Origin: Sabulitectum sp964571965
Lineage (GTDB): Bacteria; Fermentibacterota; Fermentibacteria; Fermentibacterales; JCC-6
Reading direction: 5' to 3'
DNA length: 64,000 nucleotides
NCBI GenBank assembly: GCA_964571965.1
Contig: CAZNFQ010000002.1
Coordinates: forward strand, 4,772 to 68,771
Made by a program: the position numbers and the translations under genes. Below the pieces are notes generated by a model that saw only the letters and a list, made by a program, of their open reading frames with translations, ran no database searches and was not told the origin of the DNA. Below are positions 1 through 8,166 of this stretch, one piece after another; the stretch's first letter is position 1, and the number at the start of each line of letters is the position of its first letter.

Positions 1-323
1 CAAACCTTGCCCTGGTGAATTCCTGACATAAGACCCGCCAGGGCAATTGGAAGCCCTGCAGCGAATATCTTCCAGGCTATCATCATTGTAAGATCACCCG
101 CTGCTGCAATTTTCCCCAGGAGCAGGAAGGCGATAACGAAACCGTAGATTCCCTGGGTACCCGGCAAAGCCGAAAGAAGAAGCAGTTTTCCGAACTTCTT
201 GGGATCTACACTCATTACTCCGGTGCTGGCCTGGGCTGCAATTCCAACCCCTACCGCGCTCCCGATTCCAGCCAGTGCGCAGGCAAGAGCCACGCCCAGA
301 TAGGCTACCAGATATACACTCAC
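1..323 (-). CDS. atpK: V-type ATPase subunit K (proteolipid), 3' end outside window
   Basis: This is the N-terminal ~107 residues of the membrane rotor subunit of a V/A-type ATPase; the gene runs off the left edge. It starts at a GTG (321-323) with a strong Shine-Dalgarno TCCTCCTT on the plus strand at 330-337. The visible part is one glycine-rich hairpin (GIGSAVGVGIAA, then LPGTQGIYGFVIAF) and the start of a second (GLMSGIHQGKV). It closely resembles the four-helix NtpK of Enterococcus hirae rather than the single-hairpin type. The Na+-ligand positions of NtpK (Leu61, Thr64, Gln65, Gln110) are matched here; the essential glutamate of the second hairpin lies outside the window. It follows subunit I in the same operon, 25 bases downstream. 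Confidence 0.93.
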   Translation of the reverse strand, partial: MSVYLVAYLGVALACALAGIGSAVGVGIAAQASTGVMSVDPKKFGKLLLLSALPGTQGIYGFVIAFLLLGKIAAAGDLTMMIAWKIFAAGLPIALAGLMSGIHQGKV

Positions 324-348
324 TTCATCTCCTCCTTGTGTTGGTTAT

Positions 349-2313
349 CTATCTTTCTATCCTTACGTACTTTGGTTCATAGCGAAGGGGTGTGAACGGC
401 ATCCCCGTGCCGTCATAGAACTTTCCGAAAAACTCAACGAACTGCAGACGAGCTGTGTGGATGAATCCGCTGAGTACCGCCATGGCAAGGTTGAACAGAT
501 GTCCAGCGGCCAGAACGAGAACCGCCAGCAGTATACCCACCACTGGTACGGAACCCCGGAGCATTCCTGCAATGTCGTTTATCACAGAGGCGATTATTGC
601 ACTGGAAAGGGCCAGGGCAAAAAGCCTTGAATAACTTAGGACGTCTCCCAGAAGATTCACTATTCCGTAGCAGGCGTATGCCCCGAGACCAACTTTGCCG
701 CCAATGTTGCCAGCTTCCCTTCCCCCCATGATGAAGATGAGAAGAGCACCGGCACCGAGCATGCCTATGAGAATCGAATCAACTATTCCCGTGTTGTCGT
801 AGATGTTGAACAGATAGTGATCGAAAAGCCATGGAAACAGCCCGAGAAGCGAGAGCATCCAGCCTGTCTGATCCACAAATGCCGCGAATCCCTCTCCCTG
901 CCTGAGACGCTTCTTAAGATTCACCACAACTCCCCAGGCCAGCTGTATAACTCCGAAGACCAGGGTGAGATAGAGGAACTGGTTTGAAAGAGAGAACGTT
1001 TCCCCTGAAGGAACCAGTCGATTCAGGGGTTCCGCTGCAGCTTGAAGGAGACCCGGAAGCCTGTCATACGCCATTCCGAACCAGCCTCCCAGAATGATAC
1101 CCCAGAATATGCTTGCAAGCCCTCCCTGAAAAAGCAGCCTGAAAAGTCTTGAGTTGCCTTGTCTTTTCTCTGTGAAGTACCAGCCTGCAGCTGCTCCCGC
1201 GGCAAGGGCCAGACCGTAACCCGCATCACCGATACATATGCCGAAGAACATTGCGTAGAAGGGCGCCATGTGTGGAGTTGGGTCCGGGTCGGCTCCCTGG
1301 GGACGCCCGTACATATCGGTGAGCATCAGGTAGGGGTCGGCGGTGGCATTTTCCGAGAGGTGAACCGGCGGGGTTTCTCCCTCCAGGGGTTCAATCTCTG
1401 TAAGTTCCACCTCTCCGAGTTTCTCCAGTGCCGCTCTGAGACCGGACACATCCGATTCCCTTATCCAGGCATGAAGCAGAACTGCCTTCGAGCTGCTTCT
1501 TCCGGCGGCGGCGGCACTGCTTTTGAAACCGGCAAGCCCCACTGCATCTGAAAGGGCTTCAAAGCGGGGAAGCTCTTCCAGCAGTTCATCGATCTCTTCC
1601 TTTAGGTCTTTTTTTCTGTTCAGATTTTCGTTCAGTGCTGTTTCCAGCTTTTCCAGCTCTTCCGCGGGATCCATTTGATAACCTGAGAAGTCCTCCGCGG
1701 CAAAACCTGATTCAGTAAGAGCATTAAGTACATCGGTTTCAACATCGGTATGCCACATGGTAAGGGCTCTGGTATCGGAAAGTTTCACGTAATGAAACAG
1801 CGGATATTCCTTCTGTATCTCTTCAAGGGAATTAAACCCCTCGCCGGGGGAAACAACCCCCGCTCTGAAACTGTAGAGGCCGTCTCTGTTGATCTGATCG
1901 AATTCCACGGGGAGATCCTGCCACTGTTTCAGGAATTCCATTCTTCTCTTCGTCTCCTGGGAAGCCGCTTCCAGTTCAGCCAGTTCATCGGCAATGGAGG
2001 CGGTTCTCACAGCTGATTTTTTCAATTCTTCGTCTTCAAGCACTTCCCTGAGCTCTTCCACTGTAAAAACAGCTTCGGGTCCCTTCTTCCTGCCTGCAGA
2101 ATTTCTGAGAAATGGAATTGCCCTTGCGAGACATGAGCTCAGCTTTGCCAGTTCCGGGTCTTCCGCTCCGGAAAGCGGAGCAAGCGGACTGTCTTCCACT
2201 CCGGAAATATCCAGCAGGTGGATCCTGCCGGTGTCTTCCATAACGGAAAGAACTTCATCCTTTCTTATGGAGTGGCAAAGTATCTCGGTCTTGACCACCC
2301 GATCCCTTGCCAT
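349..2313 (-). CDS. atpI: V-type ATPase subunit I
   Basis: Stator/ion-channel subunit of the V/A-ATPase, 654 residues, normal for the family. Residues ~1-335 are soluble and rich in coiled coil (the peripheral arm). From ~345 the protein is membrane-embedded with about seven to eight helices. SYSRLFALAL near residue 560 carries the conserved arginine used in ion translocation across the a-subunit. Its ATG overlaps the stop codon of the upstream coiled-coil subunit by one base (TGATG), so the two are translationally coupled. Subunit K follows. The catalytic A/B genes would lie off the left edge. Confidence 0.95.
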   Translation of the reverse strand: MARDRVVKTEILCHSIRKDEVLSVMEDTGRIHLLDISGVEDSPLAPLSGAEDPELAKLSSCLARAIPFLRNSAGRKKGPEAVFTVEELREVLEDEELKKSAVRTASIADELAELEAASQETKRRMEFLKQWQDLPVEFDQINRDGLYSFRAGVVSPGEGFNSLEEIQKEYPLFHYVKLSDTRALTMWHTDVETDVLNALTESGFAAEDFSGYQMDPAEELEKLETALNENLNRKKDLKEEIDELLEELPRFEALSDAVGLAGFKSSAAAAGRSSSKAVLLHAWIRESDVSGLRAALEKLGEVELTEIEPLEGETPPVHLSENATADPYLMLTDMYGRPQGADPDPTPHMAPFYAMFFGICIGDAGYGLALAAGAAAGWYFTEKRQGNSRLFRLLFQGGLASIFWGIILGGWFGMAYDRLPGLLQAAAEPLNRLVPSGETFSLSNQFLYLTLVFGVIQLAWGVVVNLKKRLRQGEGFAAFVDQTGWMLSLLGLFPWLFDHYLFNIYDNTGIVDSILIGMLGAGALLIFIMGGREAGNIGGKVGLGAYACYGIVNLLGDVLSYSRLFALALSSAIIASVINDIAGMLRGSVPVVGILLAVLVLAAGHLFNLAMAVLSGFIHTARLQFVEFFGKFYDGTGMPFTPLRYEPKYVRIER

Positions 2314-2660
2314 CAGGTCCTCTCGCCTTCAACCGCTTTGCGGATAAGTTCCAGGGCTCTGGGGGCCAGCACCGTGGAAGCATCTTCCAGTCTTTTCTTA
2401 CGCTCACTGAGGGTGCCCTCGAGACTGCTCTTTAACTCCTCGAGTTCCTCCTGAACCGTTTCCAGACCTTTTTTCTCGTACTTTGCCAGTTCCGTTTCAT
2501 ACTCTTCTTCGATAGCTGAGATCTCGCCGGGAACTGCGGTCCTGATTCCGCGGGCTCTGCGTTCCGCTTCCTCGACCGTTTCCAGTGCAGATTTTTCAGC
2601 GGAGAGTAGGTTGTCAAGTCTGCTGCTCAATCGGTTCACCATCCTTTCCATGTTCACCAT
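2313..2660 (-). CDS. V-type ATPase peripheral-stalk subunit (G/H-like coiled coil)
   Basis: Short (115 residue), highly charged protein that is almost all predicted helix with heptad-like Leu/Glu/Lys spacing, no membrane segment and no cysteine. Its position just before subunit I matches the G (Thermus) or AhaH (archaeal) peripheral-stalk subunit, which pairs with subunit E. The call rests on position and composition because this family has little sequence conservation. In-frame ATGs at residues 1, 4 and 7 make the start uncertain; none has a clean Shine-Dalgarno. It is probably the first gene of the ATPase operon, since 154 non-coding bases lie upstream. Confidence 0.75.
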   Translation of the reverse strand: MVNMERMVNRLSSRLDNLLSAEKSALETVEEAERRARGIRTAVPGEISAIEEEYETELAKYEKKGLETVQEELEELKSSLEGTLSERKKRLEDASTVLAPRALELIRKAVEGERT

Positions 2661-2814
2661 GGAAGACTTGATGAGTGTCCGGGGAACTACAGGCAGTTGT
2701 GGATATCACCCCAGAAATCACTCGAAGTACGCCAATTATTTTATTACAGCACATTACATTACGGGGTTCTCCACAGGAAGAGGAAGTTTTCAACAAAGCC
2801 CGAATGTTGTGTTC

Positions 2815-3177
2815 TTACTTCTGTTTAGGTTTTCCCTCCACGGAACTCATACTGCAGTGTCCTTCAAAGAAAACACCCTCCTCTATGATCAGGGATTTCG
2901 TGATGATGTCTCCCTCTATTCTTGATCCATTCTGCAGTTCAAGCTGTTTATCGGCTCTGATCGTTCCGTTGATGGTCCCTCCGATTACTGCGTGATTTAC
3001 GATCACGTCTCCCTTTATGCGGCCTTCATGGCCTACGGTAAGGGTTCCGGAAACCTTGACCTGCCCGTCAACGAAGCCGTCAACCCTTAAACCTCCGTTG
3101 ATTTCAAGGGATCCGGTAATCGTGCTTCCGCCGCCAACCGTGGAATTGATCGAGTTGTATGAATCTTCCTTGGCCAT
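2815..3177 (-). CDS. Bactofilin family cytoskeletal protein
   Basis: 120-residue bactofilin. Bactofilins polymerise into membrane-associated filaments that direct local cell-wall synthesis or shape. The central part shows the regular beta-helix pattern (ITGSLEINGGLRVDGFVDG, VSGTLTVGHEGRIKGDV, GTINGTI, LELQNGSRIEGDI) with short disordered ends, which is diagnostic of the domain. The N-terminus (MAKEDSYNSINS) is short and polar. It follows the small membrane protein at 3189-3542 by 11 bases; in many bacteria that upstream slot is occupied by an M23 peptidase. Confidence 0.93.
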   Translation of the reverse strand: MAKEDSYNSINSTVGGGSTITGSLEINGGLRVDGFVDGQVKVSGTLTVGHEGRIKGDVIVNHAVIGGTINGTIRADKQLELQNGSRIEGDIITKSLIIEEGVFFEGHCSMSSVEGKPKQK

Positions 3178-3188
3178 AATACTTCCTT

Positions 3189-3542
3189 CTATTCCGGTTC
3201 ATCCTCTGGAGAACCTGCAGTTGCAAGGTTCTCGATGACAAGCCTTGTTTCTCTAATTGATTCAAGTTCATTCTCTATGGCATCCAGTCTCTGATTCATC
3301 TCAACTGCATTCCTCAGTGAGTCGGAGAGAGCCTGATTGCGCTGACTCAGTTCTGAATTTCTGGACAGCTCTTCTGCTCCCATAACTAGAATTACAACAG
3401 CTGAGGCCACTGCCAACAGGGAAAGAACCATTAACAGTCTAAAGGTTATCAGTCTGCCGCCAGTTACTATCCATTGACGCCGGGTTCTATTGGCGTCGTG
3501 CGGTATTATATTGACTGTAAAGCTTTTATCTCTTCCGGCCAT
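3189..3542 (-). CDS. Membrane-anchored coiled-coil protein paired with bactofilin (M23-like N-terminus only)
   Basis: 117 residues from the ATG at 3540-3542, which has a GGAG Shine-Dalgarno five bases upstream; the reading frame stays open 60 bases further upstream but without a better start. The N-terminus (FTVNIIPHDANRTRRQW) resembles that of bactofilin-linked M23 endopeptidases. One membrane helix follows (around residues 34-55), then a coiled coil of ~45 residues, and a stop at ...SPEDEPE. The LytM/M23 catalytic domain that normally follows is absent, and no remnant of it is visible before the bactofilin gene. It may act as a membrane tether for the bactofilin. The M23 relationship is inferred from a short motif and position. 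Confidence 0.7.
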   Translation of the reverse strand: MAGRDKSFTVNIIPHDANRTRRQWIVTGGRLITFRLLMVLSLLAVASAVVILVMGAEELSRNSELSQRNQALSDSLRNAVEMNQRLDAIENELESIRETRLVIENLATAGSPEDEPE

Positions 3543-3623
3543 TCTACTCCAAGCTGTGTGTCCGGCAACCGCTAACCTAAAACTGTGCCAATCCACGGTC
3601 AAACCTGCCTTGACGCCCCGGGA

Positions 3624-4595
3624 TCAGAGATCCTCCAGCAGTTTCGCTATCTGATCTCTGTTCATTCCGGAACCTATACAGGCCATGAGCATGATCCGCA
3701 TCTTGTTCCCCGCCATGTCTCCTGCAGAAAGCACCCCTTTGTTCAGAAGACCAAGTCCTCCACCGGGGTAGGCATAAACCCCAAGCACCCTTCCCTTGTA
3801 GCATCTGCTGGACATGGCCACAGTAACGGAGGCCTTGACAGCCCGTTCCATGGCTTCAGCGGTCCTGGGATGCACATTGCCCCTGCCGAAGGCTTCTACT
3901 ACTATTCCAGCGTATCCTGATTCAACCATATAGTCAATGAGATCATGCCCGAATCCTGCGGCGGTTCTCACCAGACCCACACGGGTGTCCAGCTTCAGAG
4001 GTCCTTCGGGAAGGTTAAGCCTCCAGATGGGAAGTCTGTGATATATCACCTTGTCATCATCCACGAAACCAAGGGGTCCGTATCCCGGAGAGCTGAAACT
4101 GCTTACATTGGAAGTACAGGTTTTCGTTACTCTGCCTGCAGCATGTATTTCATCGTTGAGAACCACTGTAACACCAAGGTTCTTGGTTTCCGTGCAGGCC
4201 ACTCTCACCGCATTCCTGATGTTCCTGGGACCATCAACTCCCAGCTCGCTGCTGCTCCTCATTGCCGCGGTAAATACCACGGGAAGAGTTCCTTCCAGGT
4301 GCAGGTCTGCCATGAAGGCGGTTTCCTCCAGGGTGTCGGTTCCGTGGGTAACCACGATGCCATGGTATTCTCCTGACAGTTCCCAGGACCGGAGAAGTCT
4401 TGCTATGTCCGCCATTATCTCCGGTGTTATGTGGGGACTTGGAAGGTTGGCGAACCTTTCAACGGTTATATCCGCGTTCTCAATTTTGTCCAGAATTTTG
4501 ATATCCATTCCGGACACCGGTCCTATGGTAATTCCGCCTTCTCCCGGAAGCATTTCGATGGTACCGCCGGTGGAAAGCACTAGAATTTTTTTCAT
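3624..4595 (-). CDS. ansA: L-asparaginase (type I, cytoplasmic)
   Basis: 323 residues; hydrolyses L-asparagine to aspartate and ammonia. Both active-site signatures are present: STGGTIEM at residues 8-15 with the nucleophile Thr, and HGTDTLEET near residue 84 with the second Thr-Asp pair and downstream Lys region. There is no signal peptide, which fits the cytoplasmic type I enzyme. Its ATG lies one base after the stop of the 1189-residue upstream gene, so it belongs to that transcript. An amino-acid-degrading role fits the fermentation operon at 26.5-31 kb. Some family members are Glu-tRNA amidotransferase GatD-like, but the GatD N-terminal domain is missing here. Confidence 0.92.
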   Translation of the reverse strand: MKKILVLSTGGTIEMLPGEGGITIGPVSGMDIKILDKIENADITVERFANLPSPHITPEIMADIARLLRSWELSGEYHGIVVTHGTDTLEETAFMADLHLEGTLPVVFTAAMRSSSELGVDGPRNIRNAVRVACTETKNLGVTVVLNDEIHAAGRVTKTCTSNVSSFSSPGYGPLGFVDDDKVIYHRLPIWRLNLPEGPLKLDTRVGLVRTAAGFGHDLIDYMVESGYAGIVVEAFGRGNVHPRTAEAMERAVKASVTVAMSSRCYKGRVLGVYAYPGGGLGLLNKGVLSAGDMAGNKMRIMLMACIGSGMNRDQIAKLLEDL

Positions 4596-4596
4596 T

Positions 4597-7500
4597 TCAG
4601 CCTCCGGTAGACTTCAGCGTGCGGTTTTTCAGGTACTCCTTCAGTTCGGCTGGTTTATCGGTCATCGGAAGAGCTTCCACGACGAATCCTTCATCGGCTC
4701 CATGTATATCGAGAAGTCTCATGAGTTCCGAATCGGAACCCGCTGCCTGGAGGAGGGTCTGGCTTTCTTCCAGCATCTTCAGAAGCCCTTCCCTTGCGGG
4801 ATCCACCGTCCACCGGAGAATGATCGCCACAGAATCCGCATTGTCCCTGTACTTTCTTCTCATGTCGGCGCTTATCTCTCCGGCCTCCTGGGCAGACACT
4901 ATACCGCTGCCGTATCTAACCCTTCTGAAGACGTCTTTAACAAAGTCCACCGCTTCGGTGATCTCTTCCACCAGGCTCTGATTCCTGCCTCCGACTCCGC
5001 TGAAGATCCATGAATCCATCAGGGCTTCTGCAATTTTGGATCTTACAGGTTCGGATTCGATTTCCAGCAGGGAACTCTCCACGGAAATGAAGAAGTTCGA
5101 AAAACTGGTCATGAAAGATATTTTTCCGGTGACTGAGTCTTCCATGGACAGTCTTTCAACGAGAATGTCCATGAGAATTCTGCTCCTGCTCATTCCCAGA
5201 ATGAGCAAATCAAGCCTTTCAGCGGAGTTTCTTTTCCAGAGAGGCTGGAGGAAGCTCTTTTCCATGAGATCAAAGGGATCCTGGCCGCTGGACTGGTTGT
5301 AGAAGCTCTGCTGAAGTGTGGAGAGGAAGTTTTCCGCATCGGTATAACCGAGAAACTCTATGGCCTGGGTTGCTGCTCTGGCAAGAGCCATTGCCTTGCT
5401 GTCCGAGTTTCTGGATACGAGAACCATCTCAACGGCGCAGTTCAGCAATGGAGGAAGGGCCGCCTGTCTCCAGCCATGGTACAGATCCTGTTCCATGAAC
5501 CCTTCCAGGCTCTCCAGATAATCGTATGTTTCCGCTGACGGGTAGCCTCCCGACCTGTGGGCCGCAAAAAGAGAAAAGGGTGCCACTCCCTGCGAACGGG
5601 AAATAAGCTGCTCCATCATTTTTCTGTCCCAGTTCAGGGACAAAGATGCTCCTCCGGATATTTTTGCAGCCATCAATTCCATGGAAAGATACGCGGAAAC
5701 GTTAAGAATAAGATCCTTGATGTCGGCTCCTGTGGTTCCAACGAGTGCCGATACCGCCCCGAAAAGCTTCATTCTGGTGTTCTCGAAGGCGGCCTTTCTT
5801 TCTACCCAGTCTTCCCGGCGTGATCCTGACCAGTTCTCGTCTATTTTCAGTGGCGGAGGAGTTTTCTGGGATAGCCACGAATCAAGTACGGTCACTCTGT
5901 CCTGCAGTATTTCCTGATCAAGCTTTTCCAGAAGGAATTCGGCGAATTCGCTGTCGCCGGTCATGCCTCCTATGCTTCTTGTTATTTCCTCGGCCAGACT
6001 GAAAAGAAATCCTTTGAGAGATGATATGTCCCTGCTGAATAGAGCGATACAGTCCGGAAGAAGGGAGCCGAAAAATATATTTGCCGTGGAACCGGTTCCG
6101 GTGACACCCGAGTTTGCAGGTGCGCTGTCGCCGGGCATAAGCCTTTCTGCAAGCTCTCCTATTACATCACTGGAAACAACTTCCAGGGCCTGTGAGTAAT
6201 TGACGAAAACCCTCAGGAGATTGGATACCCCGGTAGTCAGAAACGCTGAAAAAAGCCTGTCGGCTCCTTCTTCCCACACCGCAGTTCTGCTGAATCTGTC
6301 ACATATCCTTCTTATTCCCTTTATCAGATCCTCAGAACGGTTGCCCTCGATGCCCGGTACGGCAAGGAGATCGGTTATTACCTTGTCAACCGCCTCAATT
6401 CGTCCACCTGCCCTGAGCACCTTCTGGAAAACCCTGTGTTCAGTCTCTCTGAGTTTTTCGATATCTCCTGCGGAGTTGTATCCGGATACAGCGAAGGCAA
6501 GACACTCCCTGAAAACGGGATCGTCGGGATGAACCTCCTGAAGAAGCCTGGTTACAACGTTTTCAAGGTATCGGCATCTTATGGTTACATCATTTATCCT
6601 GCTGACGAAATCGATGATGGCTTCTTCCACTTCCACGGGAAATGACAGGATGACCTCAACCCACAGGGGGGCAAGCCCTGAAAGGGTTTTTTTCCTGTCG
6701 ATCGCGGACAGGGCTTCTACAAGTTTGGCGGTGGGGGTTATTCTGGTAAGGTATTTTTGTGCCTGATCCGTCTCGGCTGCCCTTATGAGAAGGGAACTGG
6801 CGGAAAGAATGCTGCTGAGTGAAACTCCGCTGTGGAAAGCCGCCTTGTCCAGCTGAATCAGAGCAAGCCTTGCTTCCTGATGAGTCATTTCCACCAGAGA
6901 TCTGTAAAAAGCCTTCAGTGCAGTTCGGTCGGTGGATATGCTCACAGGAAGAATTCCAGCCGCTATCTTGGAAAGCCTGATGGTATTGGAGGGAGACAGC
7001 CTGTTCTCCGGCTGTGTATCTTCCACGAGCCTTGCCAGAAAATCAACCACATCTCCGCTTATTTCCTCCCCTATAGCCTTGAGAAACCTCACCAGCTTCC
7101 CAAGTGAAATCCCTCCAGGAACATTATTGAGGAATGAGACTATGGCCTCTCCCATTTTGCCGTGTTCGCTTCCGGCTACCCCGTGGGAGACCGCCTCTAT
7201 CACAAGATCCATCTCCAGCTGATCGTCAATATGGCCACGGAACTCCCGGCTGCTGTTAAGAGCCGCTTGAATTCTGCTTCTGCTGTTGGTGTTGAACAGC
7301 TCCATGACCTTATGGCTCCGTTCGAGAGCGTAAAACTCTTCCAGATTCTTTCTGGACTCTATTCCTCTGAGAATGCCTGCAAGGAATCTGATGGAACTCA
7401 CAGGAACAAGACCTCTGCTGAGCCTGCCGTGAACCAGATTTCCCCTTCTCTTAAGAAGATTCCAGATCTGATTGAAGTCAGATTCGTCCAGAAGCCATCC

Positions 7501-8166
7501 GGTTTCTATGGTAAAGTCAAGAAGAAGCCTGGAGAGTTCGTCATCTGTTTTTTCTTTGCCGATTCTGCTGAAAAATCTGTTAAGGGATCCCACAAGGTCC
7601 ATCCCTCCAGAGCTGATTCTGAGGCAGACGAATGCGAACCTGTCCGGAAATCTTGCCGCAACCTCCAGAGGAATGTTCACGTGGGTGGCGGAAGAGATAC
7701 CGGTGGACCTGAGGGTTTTCAGCCAGCACCAGAGAATTTCCTCGAAGCTGAGACCGAATTTATCTCTGCTGTACCCCTGCAGAAGGGAGAAGAAGCCTGT
7801 AACCGCCGAGGGCATCACCGAGGATCTCAGTGTATGACAAATCCTGAACCATACTTCCGCTGTAATCTCGCTGTATTGATCAGGAATCATCAAACCGATG
7901 AGAAAGTTGTATATCTTTTCTGCTTCATTCCTGTCCATGATGGACATAAGTGAAGCCAGTGCAGGAACCGCACTGCCAAGCTGTCCGGCAATTGCCAGCC
8001 GTTCAATGGAACCTTGAAGCCTGGGCACGGACTTCAGATCTATCCTTGACACATCAGGCATCACCGGAGGCGTAACCTCCGGGGGAGGTACCGGTATGTT
8101 TCCAAGGTTCCTTACTGCAAGCCAAGCTCTTATCTGTTTGGCCAGAGTGTCTTTACCCTGAGGCAT
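4597..8166 (-). CDS. Large all-helical protein of unknown function downstream of gyrA
   Basis: 1189 residues, no family recognised. No signal peptide or membrane helix is visible. After a short proline-rich stretch (residues ~22-38) the sequence is a long succession of amphipathic helices, suggesting a HEAT/TPR-like alpha-solenoid scaffold in the cytoplasm. No Walker, zinc or nuclease motif was found. Its ATG overlaps the gyrA stop by one base (TGATG), and asparaginase follows one base after its stop, so it is co-translated with the gyrase operon. Codon use looks like that of its neighbours. The reading frame is certainly real (3.5 kb, no competing frame, tight junctions); the function is open. 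Confidence 0.85.
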   Translation of the reverse strand: MPQGKDTLAKQIRAWLAVRNLGNIPVPPPEVTPPVMPDVSRIDLKSVPRLQGSIERLAIAGQLGSAVPALASLMSIMDRNEAEKIYNFLIGLMIPDQYSEITAEVWFRICHTLRSSVMPSAVTGFFSLLQGYSRDKFGLSFEEILWCWLKTLRSTGISSATHVNIPLEVAARFPDRFAFVCLRISSGGMDLVGSLNRFFSRIGKEKTDDELSRLLLDFTIETGWLLDESDFNQIWNLLKRRGNLVHGRLSRGLVPVSSIRFLAGILRGIESRKNLEEFYALERSHKVMELFNTNSRSRIQAALNSSREFRGHIDDQLEMDLVIEAVSHGVAGSEHGKMGEAIVSFLNNVPGGISLGKLVRFLKAIGEEISGDVVDFLARLVEDTQPENRLSPSNTIRLSKIAAGILPVSISTDRTALKAFYRSLVEMTHQEARLALIQLDKAAFHSGVSLSSILSASSLLIRAAETDQAQKYLTRITPTAKLVEALSAIDRKKTLSGLAPLWVEVILSFPVEVEEAIIDFVSRINDVTIRCRYLENVVTRLLQEVHPDDPVFRECLAFAVSGYNSAGDIEKLRETEHRVFQKVLRAGGRIEAVDKVITDLLAVPGIEGNRSEDLIKGIRRICDRFSRTAVWEEGADRLFSAFLTTGVSNLLRVFVNYSQALEVVSSDVIGELAERLMPGDSAPANSGVTGTGSTANIFFGSLLPDCIALFSRDISSLKGFLFSLAEEITRSIGGMTGDSEFAEFLLEKLDQEILQDRVTVLDSWLSQKTPPPLKIDENWSGSRREDWVERKAAFENTRMKLFGAVSALVGTTGADIKDLILNVSAYLSMELMAAKISGGASLSLNWDRKMMEQLISRSQGVAPFSLFAAHRSGGYPSAETYDYLESLEGFMEQDLYHGWRQAALPPLLNCAVEMVLVSRNSDSKAMALARAATQAIEFLGYTDAENFLSTLQQSFYNQSSGQDPFDLMEKSFLQPLWKRNSAERLDLLILGMSRSRILMDILVERLSMEDSVTGKISFMTSFSNFFISVESSLLEIESEPVRSKIAEALMDSWIFSGVGGRNQSLVEEITEAVDFVKDVFRRVRYGSGIVSAQEAGEISADMRRKYRDNADSVAIILRWTVDPAREGLLKMLEESQTLLQAAGSDSELMRLLDIHGADEGFVVEALPMTDKPAELKEYLKNRTLKSTGG

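Noticed and set aside
2614..2796. 60-codon minus-strand frame upstream of the V-ATPase operon
   Set aside because: It overlaps the stalk-subunit start, has no ribosome site and no protein-like composition; the stretch is better seen as a promoter region.
7162..7953. 263-codon plus-strand frame within the large unknown gene
   Set aside because: It is antisense to a coupled operon gene and reads as low-probability sequence with no start signal.
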